64,000 nt of DNA from Litchfieldia alkalitelluris (GTDB lineage: Bacteria; Bacillota; Bacilli; Bacillales; Bacillaceae_L): positions 2,120,696 through 2,184,695 of the forward strand of contig NZ_KV917374.1 of the NCBI RefSeq assembly GCF_002019645.1, written 5' to 3'. Shown piece after piece: positions 9,255 to 18,280 of the stretch. The translations under genes were made by a program, and so were the position numbers. The notes beneath the pieces were generated by a model. It searched no databases, was not told the DNA's origin, and saw nothing but the letters and a program-made list of their open reading frames with translations. Position 1 is the first letter of the stretch. Every line of letters starts with the position of its first letter.

Positions 9255-9707
9255 ATGAGTAAAGATGGAATGAGTGGCAAGGACTTTATCATTGGAACTA
9301 TCATCGGAGGGGTTGTCGGTGCAGCAACAGCTTTATTTTTGGCCCCGAAATCCGGTAAGGAACTTAGGGAAGATTTTAATGATCAAGCATCAGTTGTAAA
9401 AGAAAAAACAGAGAGTCTAAAGAATACGGTCGTTGATCGTGGTTCAAAGCTTGCGGATAATGCAAAAGAAAAAACAGCTCATCTTACCGAAGCAGTAACA
9501 GATCAATCGAATCAGTTGTTAAACAAGGTCAAAGAGTATAGTAATAAAACAGTAGAGCAAGGTAAGGAAGTACTTGAAAATGTAAATGAAACAGCAAAAG
9601 AAAAGGCTGAGGAAGTACTATCTACTGCAAATGATCAAACTGAAGAAGTTCAAAGAAGATTAGCAGAAACTCAACAAGCACTATCTGATGCTGAAAATAA
9701 ACTATAA
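9255..9707 (+). CDS. ytxH: General stress protein YtxH
   Basis: The 150-residue product has the YtxH signature: a glycine-rich hydrophobic segment GTIIGGVVGAATALFLAP (about residues 14-31) followed by KSGKELRED and a long charged helical tail with LEA-like repeats (KEKTESLKNTVVDRGSKL and similar). An upstream ATG at 9246 touches the AAAGGGG ribosome site; ATG 9255 has proper 9-base spacing and is preferred. The gene lies 33 bp after ytxG. Related proteins are stress-induced and probably membrane-associated; no enzyme activity is known. Confidence 0.88.
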   Translation: MSKDGMSGKDFIIGTIIGGVVGAATALFLAPKSGKELREDFNDQASVVKEKTESLKNTVVDRGSKLADNAKEKTAHLTEAVTDQSNQLLNKVKEYSNKTVEQGKEVLENVNETAKEKAEEVLSTANDQTEEVQRRLAETQQALSDAENKL

Positions 9708-9727
9708 AAAGTATATTAGTTGTAAAT

Positions 9728-9764
9728 AAAAGTGGTGGAGTGATAAAATTACTTCACCACTTTT
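9728..9764 (+). terminator. Hairpin between ytxH and ytxJ
   Basis: AAAAGTGGTGGAGT pairs with ACTTCACCACTTTT (one G-U pair) around a 9-base loop, followed by only a short T run. It may be a partial terminator that lowers ytxJ expression within the operon, since ytxJ starts 20 bp later with no obvious promoter of its own. Confidence 0.65.
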
Positions 9765-9784
9765 AATGTGAGGGAGCGAAAGAT

Positions 9785-10108
9785 ATGAAAAAAATAGAAA
9801 CAATCGAGGAATTTAATGAGCTACTACAAGAAAATCACAAGTTTTTATTTGTGAAACATAGTACAACCTGCCCAGTCAGTCAGGCAGCTTTTGATGAATT
9901 TGAAACCTTTATCCAAGGACATACCGATGTAGCAGCGTATTATTTATTTGTTCAAGAGGCAAGACCATTATCAAACTATATCGCTGAAGAGTTTGAAATT
10001 AAACATGAGTCACCTCAAGCTCTATTATTTGAAAATCAATCAGTAAAGTGGAATGCATCACATTGGAAGATTACAAAATCATCTTTAAATAATGCAGTTC
10101 TTGCATAA
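9785..10108 (+). CDS. ytxJ: YtxJ, thioredoxin-fold redox protein of the bacillithiol system
   Basis: This 107-residue protein has a thioredoxin fold with the motif TTCPVS (about residues 27-32), a CPxS-type single-cysteine site as in monothiol bacilliredoxins, and the expected cis-proline region HESPQALLF (about 78-86). The family is annotated as bacillithiol-system redox-active YtxJ, probably removing bacillithiol from protein cysteines. It is the last gene of the stress operon, as in B. subtilis. Start ATG 9785 follows GAGGGAG. Confidence 0.85.
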   Translation: MKKIETIEEFNELLQENHKFLFVKHSTTCPVSQAAFDEFETFIQGHTDVAAYYLFVQEARPLSNYIAEEFEIKHESPQALLFENQSVKWNASHWKITKSSLNNAVLA

Positions 10109-10150
10109 AAAAACTTTTAAACAATAGTGAAATGTATATTCTTGTGTTGG

Positions 10151-10370
10151 TAGACGTCCATGCGAATAAGAATTTGCACCATGGCGTATGAAAATAGTGC
10201 ATTCACCTAGTGTGGAATGAGCGGAGAGCCACCTGACTCCTGCGGGATCTAGCGGTCTCGTGAGACCCCGCGCAGTCGCCCAAAAAGCGACGAGGAGGCT
10301 CACGGACCGCCCCGCGGAAAGCAGGTGGATCGCAGCTCATGGAACTCCGCTAACTAAGTTATTTTCAGGG
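10151..10370. repeat. GC-rich palindromic repeat, copy B (220 bp, inverted orientation)
   Basis: A 220-bp unit runs from TAGACGTCCATGCG to AAGTTATTTTCAGGG. It contains the GC-rich palindromic core in the opposite orientation to copies A, D and E, plus an AT-rich flank with GCACCATGG and GTATGAAAA. It is followed at once by copy C of exactly the same length. Confidence 0.9.
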
Positions 10371-10590
10371 TAGACATCTATGCTAATTAAAATTAGCACC
10401 ATGGAGTATGAAAAAATGTTTCCTCCTCAGTGTGGAATGAGCGGAGAGCCACTTGACTCCTGCGGGATCCAGTGGTCTCGTGAGACCCCGCAGGAGCCCG
10501 CCCCTGGCGACGAGGAGGCTCACGGACCACCCCGCGGAAAGCAAGTGGATCGCAGCTCATGGAACTACACAACCTAAGTTATTTTCAGGG
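10371..10590. repeat. GC-rich palindromic repeat, copy C (220 bp, tandem with B)
   Basis: A second 220-bp unit begins TAGACATCTATGC and ends AAGTTATTTTCAGGG, directly abutting copy B. Differences are scattered substitutions, so this is a true tandem duplication that has since diverged, not an assembly artefact. Open frames across it are by-products of the GC-rich core. Confidence 0.9.
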
Positions 10591-10687
10591 TAGACACTTA
10601 GTTCAATAATATAAGACTCGTGAACTCTCTTGTGTATAACTCCCTCGCTAAAACTAAAAACATAACAATTACTTTGATTATAAAGAA

Positions 10688-10716
10688 AAATAAAGCCATT
10701 TGGCTTTATTTTTTTT
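10688..10716 (+). terminator. Intrinsic terminator downstream of the tandem repeats
   Basis: AAATAAAGCCA pairs with TGGCTTTATTT around a tight loop and runs into T's. It lies 580 bp after ytxJ with only repeat DNA between, so it may be the original ytxJ terminator pushed away by repeat insertion. Confidence 0.75.
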
Positions 10717-11004
10717 CAACAAAGTAAAGGGTAAGAACGAACACATCAGTACTAAACTTAATATGATATAATGTTGTGACCATTTTTCCTTATAATGCGC
10801 CTTGCTTACATACCTATTTTCAGGTACTATTCATAATAGACTAACATTTAAAATGATTTTGAATATAATAATAACACTTTACCGCTTAAAAGCGTTTAAA
10901 TGTTAAAGTTTTTAGTGACAACCCAAAAGATATCGTTTATAATTAGCCTAAATTCAAGAAAATAAAAGTGTATATAGCTTTATAGAAGAGAGAGGATGAG
11001 AGAG

Positions 11005-12081
11005 ATGAGTAATTTAGAATTAGATAAACTTCGTGACCGAGTGGATGAAATCAACTTAAAATTATTGGACTTAATTAGTGAGCGTGCAGAACTAGTTCAA
11101 GAGATTGGAAAAGCAAAAGAAGCACAAGGTGTAAATCGTTATGATCCAGTTCGAGAACGACATATGTTAAACCATATAAATGAACATAATAAAGGACCAT
11201 TTGAGACATCTACATTACAACATATTTTCAAAGAAATCTTTAAAGCTGGTTTAGAGCTTCAAAAGGACGATCATCGCAAAGCTCTATTGGTTTCTAGAAA
11301 GAAAAAGCCTGAAGACACAATTGTGGATGTTAAGGGTGAAAAAATCGGAGACGGCAGCCAATATTTTGTTGTTGGTCCATGTGCGGTTGAAAGTTATGAA
11401 CAGGTTGCGGCTGTTGCTGCAGTTGCGAAGGCACAAGGATTAAAGTTACTTCGTGGTGGTGCATATAAGCCAAGAACTTCACCATATGACTTCCAAGGAC
11501 TTGGTTTAGAAGGCTTGAAGATACTTAAGCGTGTTGCAGACGAATATGATATGGCTACAATAAGTGAGATTGTTAACCCAGCAGATATCGAAAAAGCTAT
11601 TGATTATATCGATGTGATTCAAATTGGTGCACGTAATATGCAGAACTTTGACCTTCTAAAAGCAGCTGGTCAAGTTAATAAGCCAGTCTTATTAAAAAGA
11701 GGCTTAGCTGCAACACTTGATGAGTTTATTAACGCAGCAGAATATATTATCTCGCAAGGAAATGGACAAATTATCCTATGTGAGCGTGGGATTAGAACAT
11801 ATGAGAAGGCTACGAGAAACACGTTAGACATTTCGGCAGTTCCAATTCTAAAACAAGAAACACATTTGCCAGTAATGGTTGATGTGACTCATTCAACAGG
11901 AAGAAGAGATTTATTAATTCCATGTGCAAAAGCGGCTCTAGCAATTGGAGCAGACGGAGTGATGGCGGAGGTTCACCCAGATCCTGCAGTTGCTCTCTCA
12001 GATTCAGCACAGCAAATGGATTTTGACCAATTTAACCATTATATTACTGAATTGAAGAAATTAGCTGCTGTTAAAGCATAA
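11005..12081 (+). CDS. aroA: Bifunctional chorismate mutase / DAHP synthase
   Basis: Residues 1-90 form an AroQ-type chorismate mutase helix bundle ([16 protein letters not shown]), and about 105-350 form a type I DAHP synthase barrel ([56 protein letters not shown]). The enzyme condenses phosphoenolpyruvate and erythrose 4-phosphate, the entry step of aromatic synthesis; the mutase domain provides feedback sensing. The 358-residue length equals B. subtilis AroA (AroG). An upstream ATG at 10996 touches the AGAGG ribosome site, so ATG 11005 is preferred. The gene precedes ccpA, as in B. subtilis. Confidence 0.96.
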   Translation: MSNLELDKLRDRVDEINLKLLDLISERAELVQEIGKAKEAQGVNRYDPVRERHMLNHINEHNKGPFETSTLQHIFKEIFKAGLELQKDDHRKALLVSRKKKPEDTIVDVKGEKIGDGSQYFVVGPCAVESYEQVAAVAAVAKAQGLKLLRGGAYKPRTSPYDFQGLGLEGLKILKRVADEYDMATISEIVNPADIEKAIDYIDVIQIGARNMQNFDLLKAAGQVNKPVLLKRGLAATLDEFINAAEYIISQGNGQIILCERGIRTYEKATRNTLDISAVPILKQETHLPVMVDVTHSTGRRDLLIPCAKAALAIGADGVMAEVHPDPAVALSDSAQQMDFDQFNHYITELKKLAAVKA

Positions 12082-12086
12082 CAGGA

Positions 12087-12117
12087 AAAGAACTGACACT
12101 TTTGTCAGTTCTTTTTT
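12087..12117 (+). terminator. Intrinsic terminator after aroA
   Basis: AAAGAACTGAC pairs with GTCAGTTCTTT around ACTTTT and is followed by T's. It separates aroA from ccpA, so ccpA needs its own promoter. Confidence 0.9.
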
Positions 12118-12293
12118 ATATGGTTTAAAATGGGGGAACATAAAAACCTAAATCATGTCGCCTTTTCTACTAACAGTTAAAATTGATTACCACTATATCG
12201 TTTTATATCTTTCAAATAGGGGGGCTAATGTATTATTTTAAGTCCCAACTCGTTGGAAACACGCAAGCAAGAGATGGTACTAGGACTTTGAAT

Positions 12294-12570
12294 TTGACAT
12301 ATATTTGCTTGTTTTTATTTATTTAGACAAGCTAAATTATTTTTCGGGAAATAAAGCGCTTACGACTTAAAATAACCAAATATATTGAACTTTTTTCACA
12401 AAATGTATGCAAAGAGATTGCAGTAGGCGTTATTGTATCGTATGATTACTAACATAAAGTATGAAAATTTGACATATGTTTTTCAAAAACAAACTTAGCA
12501 TCAAGTAATGAATATGACTATATAAACTCATACTAGTAAATATAGAATGTACGTATAAGGAGTGTTGTCA
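12294..12570 (+). promoter_or_regulatory. ccpA upstream region
   Basis: The 450-bp gap between aroA and ccpA holds no gene. Two TTGACA -35 boxes (12294-12299 and 12469-12474) are present, but neither has a strong -10 at 17 bp. The sequence TAAAGCGCTTAC around 12353-12364 matches the cre consensus at 11 of 14 positions, so CcpA may bind near its own gene. The ribosome site AAGGAG (12558-12563) fixes the ccpA start at 12571. Confidence 0.35.
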
Positions 12571-13581
12571 ATGAATGTCACAATATATGATGTAGCAAGA
12601 GAAGCAAATGTATCAATGGCAACTGTTTCACGTGTGGTTAACGGAAACCCGAATGTGAAACCAACAACTAGAAAAAAGGTATTAGAAGCAATTGAAAGAT
12701 TAGGCTACCGCCCAAATGCTGTTGCTCGTGGTTTAGCTAGTAAAAAGACAACTACAGTTGGTGTAATCATCCCTGACATTTCAAGTATCTTTTATTCGGA
12801 ACTTGCTCGAGGAATTGAAGATATTGCTACGATGTACAAGTATAACATCATCTTAAGTAATTCTGACCAAAATAAGGAAAAAGAATTACATCTTTTAAAT
12901 ACGATGCTCGGCAAACAGGTTGATGGTATTGTATTTATGGGAGCATCGATTACAGAAGATCATGTTCGTGAATTTGAAAGATCGCCAGCTCCAATTGTAC
13001 TTGCAGCTTCAATTGAAACTAGTAAAACGATTCCTTCTGTTACCATTAACTATGAACAAGCTGCTTACGATGCTGTTTCTGCATTGATTAATAAAGGGCA
13101 TAAGCGAATCGCGTTCTTATCTGGACCTGTTGATGCAGAAGAACAAGTTGTTCTTAAAAAGCTGGAAGGCTACCGTCGTGGTTTAGAAGAAGCAGGCCTT
13201 TCTTTCGAAGAGGAGTTAGTTCTAGAGGGAGATTATACGTATGAGTCTGGAATCGAAGCGATTGATAAGGTTAAAGAATTAGCAGAGAAACCCACTGCGA
13301 TTTTTGTTAGTACAGATGAGATGGCATTAGGAGTCATTCATGGTGCCGCTGATACAGGTATTTTAATCCCTGAGGAAATTGAAGTCATCGGGTTCGATAA
13401 TACGAGACTTGCTACAATGGTCCGTCCACGTCTAACTACTGTTGTTCAACCTATGTATGACATCGGAGCTGTTGCTATGCGTTTATTAACCAAGTATATG
13501 AACAAAGAGACAGTAGAGGATCATATTGTAGAACTGCCACACCGTATTGAATATCGTCAATCCATGATTGAAAAAGAATAA
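12571..13581 (+). CDS. ccpA: Catabolite control protein A
   Basis: CcpA is the LacI-family master regulator of carbon catabolite control; with HPr-Ser46-P it binds cre sites. The 336-residue protein has the N-terminal helix-turn-helix [20 protein letters not shown] (residues 3-22), the hinge helix [11 protein letters not shown] (about 50-60) and the periplasmic-binding-protein-like core with CcpA-typical stretches such as [11 protein letters not shown] and [13 protein letters not shown]. It is almost colinear with B. subtilis CcpA. Nearby acuABC and acsA are classical CcpA targets. The B. subtilis neighbours motP and motS are absent here between ccpA and acuC. Confidence 0.97.
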   Translation: MNVTIYDVAREANVSMATVSRVVNGNPNVKPTTRKKVLEAIERLGYRPNAVARGLASKKTTTVGVIIPDISSIFYSELARGIEDIATMYKYNIILSNSDQNKEKELHLLNTMLGKQVDGIVFMGASITEDHVREFERSPAPIVLAASIETSKTIPSVTINYEQAAYDAVSALINKGHKRIAFLSGPVDAEEQVVLKKLEGYRRGLEEAGLSFEEELVLEGDYTYESGIEAIDKVKELAEKPTAIFVSTDEMALGVIHGAADTGILIPEEIEVIGFDNTRLATMVRPRLTTVVQPMYDIGAVAMRLLTKYMNKETVEDHIVELPHRIEYRQSMIEKE

Positions 13582-13638
13582 AGGATCTTTTCTAAAATTC
13601 GAACAATTGTATTTGAGTTTGCGAAAATTTCCATAATA

Positions 13639-13701
13639 AAAGATGAGGTTCCAATAGTATCGAGTAGCAGCAAACGCGATACATGGAATAACCTCATCTT
13701 T
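13639..13701. terminator. Bidirectional terminator between ccpA and acuC
   Basis: A long hairpin: AAAGATGAGGTT (13639-13650) pairs with AACCTCATCTTT (13690-13701), with an inner GTATCG/CGATAC stem. It lies between the convergent ccpA and acuC genes and ends at the acuC stop codon. Confidence 0.85.
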
Positions 13702-13702
13702 C

Positions 13703-14866
13703 TTAATGTTTTTTTGAACTTCGTATGTGATACAATGCATTGGCAACTGTATTCGCATTCTTTTCAGAAATTTCCTGCTTACGTGGAATTGGCTTGTATA
13801 ATTCCACATAATCATCCCATTCAGGAGGAAGTGCGACAGGTGAAACGTTTTGCCATTGTTCTAGCCATGTTTGTGGTAAAGGTCCTGTTATTTCTTCATG
13901 GTCAATCATCTCAAGCCAAAGAAGGGACCATGCTCTAGGTACGACACGCCAAATATCATAGCCACCACCTCCAACAGCAATCCACTTTCCATTACAGTAT
14001 TCATGAGCTAACTGATGGGCTAACTTTGGGATCTCTCGATAAATTTTCATTGTTGTGGATAGATGTGTCAAAGGATCAAGAAAATGAGCATCCACACCAT
14101 TTTGAGTTAAGATAACATCAGGCTTAAAAAATTCAATCACTTCTCTTAACGCAGTATCATAAGCATGGAGCCAGGATTCATCCTCAGTGAAGGCATCAAC
14201 GGGTATATTAAACGAATATCCATAGCCTTTTCCGACCCCTCGCTCATTAATGTTTCCAGTCCCCGGAAAAAGGTAACGACCAGTTTCATGTATAGAGAAT
14301 GTGCAAACATTTGGGTCATCGTAAAATAAAAATTGTACGCCGTCTCCATGATGAGCATCAGTATCCACATAAAGGACCTTTGCGTTGTATTTGTGTTGCA
14401 TATATTTGATTGCTACTGCACTGTCATTATAAATACAAAAGCCAGATGCTTTACCTCTGAACCCATGATGTAAACCTCCACCAAGGTTAAGACCGTGAGC
14501 TGCTTTTCCTTCCATTACATAGTCAACAGCTGTTAATGTTCCACCAACTAATAAGCAACTTGCATCATGCATTCCAGGAAAGATGGGAGTATCCTCTGTT
14601 CCTAGACCATAGTTCGCAGCAATCTCTGGGGCCAAGCCCCCTTCACTAGCAAGTTTAACAGCTTGAATATATTTGGGGTCATGAATAAGAGACAGTTCCT
14701 CATCTGTTGCTATACGAGGCTGAACAATCCTTAGGTCATCAAGTGCATGTATAGATTTTAGTAAGTCATATGTTAATTTCACCCGGATTTGATTAAACGG
14801 ATGTTTATCATTAAATTTATAAGAAATATACTGGTCAGAATATACGAATATCGAATCTCTACTCAT
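13703..14866 (-). CDS. acuC: Acetoin utilisation protein AcuC, class I deacetylase
   Basis: AcuC is an NAD-independent, zinc-dependent deacetylase that removes the acetyl group AcuA places on acetyl-CoA synthetase, reactivating it. The 387-residue length equals B. subtilis AcuC. Histone-deacetylase motifs are intact: the HH pair at 133-134 (GGGLHHGFRGKASGF), the zinc and relay cluster DTDAHHGDG at 168-176, and the C-terminal GGGGYD. Its ATG overlaps the acuB stop by 8 bases (ATGAGTAG), indicating translational coupling. It is the last gene of acuABC. Confidence 0.95.
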   Translation of the reverse strand: MSRDSIFVYSDQYISYKFNDKHPFNQIRVKLTYDLLKSIHALDDLRIVQPRIATDEELSLIHDPKYIQAVKLASEGGLAPEIAANYGLGTEDTPIFPGMHDASCLLVGGTLTAVDYVMEGKAAHGLNLGGGLHHGFRGKASGFCIYNDSAVAIKYMQHKYNAKVLYVDTDAHHGDGVQFLFYDDPNVCTFSIHETGRYLFPGTGNINERGVGKGYGYSFNIPVDAFTEDESWLHAYDTALREVIEFFKPDVILTQNGVDAHFLDPLTHLSTTMKIYREIPKLAHQLAHEYCNGKWIAVGGGGYDIWRVVPRAWSLLWLEMIDHEEITGPLPQTWLEQWQNVSPVALPPEWDDYVELYKPIPRKQEISEKNANTVANALYHIRSSKKH

Positions 14867-15506
14867 TTAGTAACTCCTCTAAGTTAGGCCAAATGACTGA
14901 ATAACCGTGCTCCCTTAATTCAGAAACAATTTTGGTTGTATTCATAGTTTGAACTCTAAATACTAAAATCTTATATTGTTGATCAACGTCAGGATATACA
15001 AGGACACTGGCAATGTTAACATTATGTTTTTTTAGAATAACAGCGACATCTGCTAACATACCAGCTTTATTAGCAACCCTTACTTCTAAGTGAGAGCTTG
15101 GTTGATGTGCACCTGTTAGCTGAACAAGAGTATAAAGAATATCTGTTTCTGTGACAATTCCAACTAGCTTGTTATCTTTCTCGATAGGTAAGCATCCGAT
15201 TTTATGTTCAAAAAAGATCACTGCTGCTTCCTCCACAAAATCCAAAGGATGTGCTGTAATCACATGTTTACTCATGATCGTCTCAATTGGTTTTTGAAAA
15301 TCATCAATATGGTCATTTCTATGTAAAATAGAGGGACTAACATCACGGATGTCTCGGTCACTTATGACACCTAAAATTTCTCTTGTTGAATTAACAATGG
15401 GTATATGTCTTATATGATAGTCACTCATTAATTGTATTGCTGTTTCAATTGGATCCCCAGGAGATAGAGTGATAACATTTTTTTTCATAATTTCTTCAAT
15501 GATCAT
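14859..15506 (-). CDS. acuB: AcuB, CBS-pair plus ACT domain protein
   Basis: This 215-residue cytoplasmic protein has two CBS domains (about residues 8-55 and 78-130) followed by a C-terminal ACT-like domain (about 137-210, LEVRVANKAGMLADVAVIL). CBS pairs usually bind adenine nucleotides, so AcuB may sense energy state for the AcuA/AcuC switch; that role is inferred. The frame opens earlier, but the AAAGGGGG ribosome site is 9 bases before the ATG encoding MIIEEIMKKNVITL, which matches the B. subtilis start. It lies between acuA and acuC in one operon. Confidence 0.93.
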   Translation of the reverse strand: MIIEEIMKKNVITLSPGDPIETAIQLMSDYHIRHIPIVNSTREILGVISDRDIRDVSPSILHRNDHIDDFQKPIETIMSKHVITAHPLDFVEEAAVIFFEHKIGCLPIEKDNKLVGIVTETDILYTLVQLTGAHQPSSHLEVRVANKAGMLADVAVILKKHNVNIASVLVYPDVDQQYKILVFRVQTMNTTKIVSELREHGYSVIWPNLEELLNE

Positions 15507-15541
15507 ATTCATAATCCCCCTTTGTTTTCTATCTAAAACAA

Positions 15542-16174
15542 TCAATACATAAAACGGTTCATAAAGCGTAGTCGATCAAATCTTTGAATTGACTCTGGAT
15601 CTACTCTTTTGCCGATTTTTGCCATTAAACAATTAGCTGGATGCGAGCTTATTTCCGGGTCATCGGTAGCATACCAAACTAGCCCACCAGCGTTCATCAT
15701 TTTTTCCATTACTTTTCGGTATTCCCAGACATTTAATCCTGTTCCTTTTAAATCCCAGTGCCAATAATATTCGGTCGTTATCGTAATGTAATCTTCCATC
15801 GCATCATCCATCATAGATACAATTAATAGACTTTTGCCTACAGAGAATCCACGGTATTCAGGAATGACTTCAATTGCACCTAATTCAATTAAATTTTCCA
15901 TTTTTCCTTCAGACCAACGCTCAAGGGGGTCCGGGTATAAATAAGTGACATAGCCTACTATAGTATCGCGGATTCTTGCTATTATAATTCTACCTTCTGG
16001 CAGATCCGCAATTCCAATTAATGCTCTCTTTTGTTGTTCAGGTGGACGAAAGGCGACTAAATCTTTATGAAATTCATAACTAGCAAGCTTTTGTCCATTG
16101 ATAGGCCCTTCTATGATTAAGTTTCCGTTTGGAGTTTTTACTTCTTTTGCATTATATGTTTTCAGATGTTTCAT
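15542..16174 (-). CDS. acuA: Protein acetyltransferase AcuA (GNAT family)
   Basis: AcuA acetylates and inactivates acetyl-CoA synthetase. The 210-residue length matches B. subtilis AcuA. GNAT features are visible: GRIIIARIRDTIVGYVTYLYP (strands 2-4, about residues 66-86), ELGAIEVIPEYRGFSVGKSLL (acetyl-CoA loop, about 97-117) and the family-specific YYWHWDLKG. The partner gene acsA is divergent, 180 bp away, and carries the target lysine. A GTG directly before the ATG is possible; ATG 16174 after GGTGGTGAT is preferred. Confidence 0.95.
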   Translation of the reverse strand: MKHLKTYNAKEVKTPNGNLIIEGPINGQKLASYEFHKDLVAFRPPEQQKRALIGIADLPEGRIIIARIRDTIVGYVTYLYPDPLERWSEGKMENLIELGAIEVIPEYRGFSVGKSLLIVSMMDDAMEDYITITTEYYWHWDLKGTGLNVWEYRKVMEKMMNAGGLVWYATDDPEISSHPANCLMAKIGKRVDPESIQRFDRLRFMNRFMY

Positions 16175-16208
16175 CACATCACCACCATTATAAAAAGTAC
16201 TTGCTACT

Positions 16209-16245
16209 ATTATACATGAAAAAGTTAGAAATGAAGCGTTTTCAT
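16209..16245 (-). promoter_or_regulatory. acuABC promoter with overlapping cre-like site
   Basis: On the minus strand a perfect TATAAT -10 lies at 16209-16214. At the expected -35 position is TGAAGCGTTTTCAT (16232-16245), which carries an intact AAGCGTTTTCA half of a cre site. CcpA bound there would block this promoter, as expected for an acetoin/acetate gene set. The cre call rests on sequence similarity and known CcpA control of these genes. Confidence 0.65.
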
Positions 16246-16294
16246 ATTATTTTCTGAAATAATCTAAAAACTGTTATATTCTGTATTTTTAAAA

Positions 16295-16323
16295 TTGAGA
16301 AAAAATAATATTTGTACTATAAT
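16295..16323 (+). promoter_or_regulatory. Sigma-A promoter for acsA
   Basis: TTGAGA (16295-16300), a 17-base spacer and a perfect TATAAT (16318-16323) lie 35 bp before the acsA start. The cre-like site at 16232-16245 is upstream of this promoter. Confidence 0.85.
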
Positions 16324-16357
16324 AGAGGAGGATTACTTTTACATAAGGGGGATTAAT

Positions 16358-18076
16358 ATGAAAGTGGAAGCGCTACCAGTTATTCAAGGGGATTTTAATT
16401 TAAAAGACTACAATCAGATGTATCGTGATTTCGATTGGGGAGAAGTCGAAAAAAGCTTTACATGGTCTGAGACAGGTAAGGTAAACATGGCCTACGAAGC
16501 AATTGACCGCCATGCAGAGGGGTTCAGAAAAAACAAAATTGCTCTTTACTACAGAGATCCTTCCCGAGATGAAAAGTACACATTTAAAGAGATGAAAGAG
16601 ATGTCAAATAAAGCTGCAAATGTGTTAAAGCAGGCAGCAGATGTTGTTAAAGGAGACCGGGTATTTGTTTTCATGCCAAGATCTCCTGAGTGTTATTTTG
16701 CGATTTTAGGTGCAATTAAACTTGGTGCAATTGTTGGTCCATTATTCGAGGCTTTTATGGAGGGGGCTGTAAGAGATCGTTTGCAGGATAGTGAAGCAAA
16801 GGTCATAGTGACAACTCCTGAGCTTTTAAGTCGAGTTCCATTAGATGAATTACCTGCATTGGAGACAGTCGTCCTTGTAGGTGAGAATATCAAGGAAGAA
16901 GGACCTTTTATAGATTTAAATACAAGAATGAAGAGTGCTAGTAAGAATCTAGCAATTGAATGGGTTGAGCGTACAGACGGTCTTATTTTACACTATACGT
17001 CTGGTTCAACAGGAAAACCTAAAGGAGTCCTCCACGTTCATAATGCAATGATCCAGCATTATCAGACGGCACAGTGGGTACTAGATTTAAAAGAAGAGGA
17101 TGTTTACTGGTGTACTGCTGATCCTGGTTGGGTAACTGGTACAGCGTATGGAATGTTTGGTCCTTGGTTATCTGGGGTTTCCAACGTTATTTTAGGAGGA
17201 CGCTTTAAACCAGAAACATGGTATCAAACGATTGAGGATTTTGGTGTAACTGTCTGGTATAGTGCGCCAACAGCATTTAGAATGCTAATGGGTGCTGGAG
17301 ATGAAGTTGTAAAGCAGTTTGATATGAGTACACTAAGACATATCTTAAGTGTTGGAGAGCCATTAAATCCTGAAGTAGTACGATGGGGAATGAAGGTATT
17401 TAACTTAAGAGTCCATGATACTTGGTGGATGACCGAAACAGGTGGTCAAACAATCTGTAACTATCCATGTATGGAAATCAAACCAGGTTCAATGGGTAAA
17501 CCAATTCCTGGGGTAAAAGCGGCTATTGTGGATAACCAAGGAGAAGAGCTTCCGCCATATCGGATGGGTAATTTAGCAATAAAACGTGGTTGGCCTTCTA
17601 TGATGTATACAATTTGGAACAACCAAGAGAAGTATGAATCCTATTTTATGCCTGGGGATTGGTACGTGTCAGGGGATTCTGCTTATATGGATGAAGATGG
17701 ATACTTCTGGTTTCAAGGAAGAATTGATGATGTCATCATGACTTCTGGAGAGCGTGTAGGACCATTTGAGGTTGAAAGCAAGCTAGTTGAGCATCCAGCT
17801 GTTGCGGAAGCAGGTGTTATTGGGAAGCCTGATCCTGTTCGTGGTGAGATTATCAAAGCATTCGTTGCACTCCGTGATGGATATGAAGTAACCGAAGAAT
17901 TAAAAGAAGATATCCGTAATTTTGTTAAAAAAGGTCTTGCGGCACATGCAGCACCTCGGGAGATTGAGTTCCGTGATAAGCTCCCTAAAACGAGAAGCGG
18001 AAAAATCATGAGACGGGTCTTAAAGGCGTGGGAGCTAGATTTACCAACAGGTGACCTTTCGACAATGGAAGATTAA
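16358..18076 (+). CDS. acsA: Acetyl-CoA synthetase AcsA (AMP-forming)
   Basis: AcsA converts acetate, ATP and CoA to acetyl-CoA through an acetyl-adenylate. The 572-residue protein has the phosphate loop TSGSTGKPKG (about 213-222), the core motif DTWWMTETGG (about 360) and the C-terminal PKTRSGKIMRR, where Lys549 is the catalytic lysine modified by AcuA. The upstream in-frame extension to 16295 overlaps the promoter and is not coding; ATG 16358 follows AAGGGGGA. Divergent acuABC provides the acetylation switch. The gene ends in its own terminator. Confidence 0.97.
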   Translation: MKVEALPVIQGDFNLKDYNQMYRDFDWGEVEKSFTWSETGKVNMAYEAIDRHAEGFRKNKIALYYRDPSRDEKYTFKEMKEMSNKAANVLKQAADVVKGDRVFVFMPRSPECYFAILGAIKLGAIVGPLFEAFMEGAVRDRLQDSEAKVIVTTPELLSRVPLDELPALETVVLVGENIKEEGPFIDLNTRMKSASKNLAIEWVERTDGLILHYTSGSTGKPKGVLHVHNAMIQHYQTAQWVLDLKEEDVYWCTADPGWVTGTAYGMFGPWLSGVSNVILGGRFKPETWYQTIEDFGVTVWYSAPTAFRMLMGAGDEVVKQFDMSTLRHILSVGEPLNPEVVRWGMKVFNLRVHDTWWMTETGGQTICNYPCMEIKPGSMGKPIPGVKAAIVDNQGEELPPYRMGNLAIKRGWPSMMYTIWNNQEKYESYFMPGDWYVSGDSAYMDEDGYFWFQGRIDDVIMTSGERVGPFEVESKLVEHPAVAEAGVIGKPDPVRGEIIKAFVALRDGYEVTEELKEDIRNFVKKGLAAHAAPREIEFRDKLPKTRSGKIMRRVLKAWELDLPTGDLSTMED

Positions 18077-18082
18077 TAATAC

Positions 18083-18135
18083 AAAAGCTAGTGGAGAAAA
18101 TGAAAATGAAGTTGGTTTTCTCTACTAGCTTTTTA
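18083..18135 (+). terminator. Intrinsic terminator after acsA
   Basis: AAAAGCTAGTGGAGAAAA pairs with TTTTCTCTACTAGCTTTT (one G-U pair) and runs into T's. Confidence 0.88.
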
Positions 18136-18224
18136 TTTTTTGGTGGTTATTTTACTTTACCACTACGGGGTCCAATTCTTGGATACACAGAAAATCGTAT
18201 ACAACGAATAGCATTTTAATAAAA

Positions 18225-18256
18225 AAAATCCCCAAGCATGTTCGCTTGGGGATTTT
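18225..18256 (-). terminator. Terminator after the penicillin-binding protein gene
   Basis: AAAATCCCCAAGC pairs with GCTTGGGGATTTT around a 6-base loop, followed on the minus strand by a run of T's (A's at 18221-18228). Confidence 0.88.
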
Positions 18257-18280
18257 CCTATCTTTAATCCATAGTCACTT

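Noticed and set aside
10085-10577. Open frames across the GC-rich tandem repeats
   Set aside because: They follow the high GC of the palindromic element, lack ribosome sites and resemble no protein.
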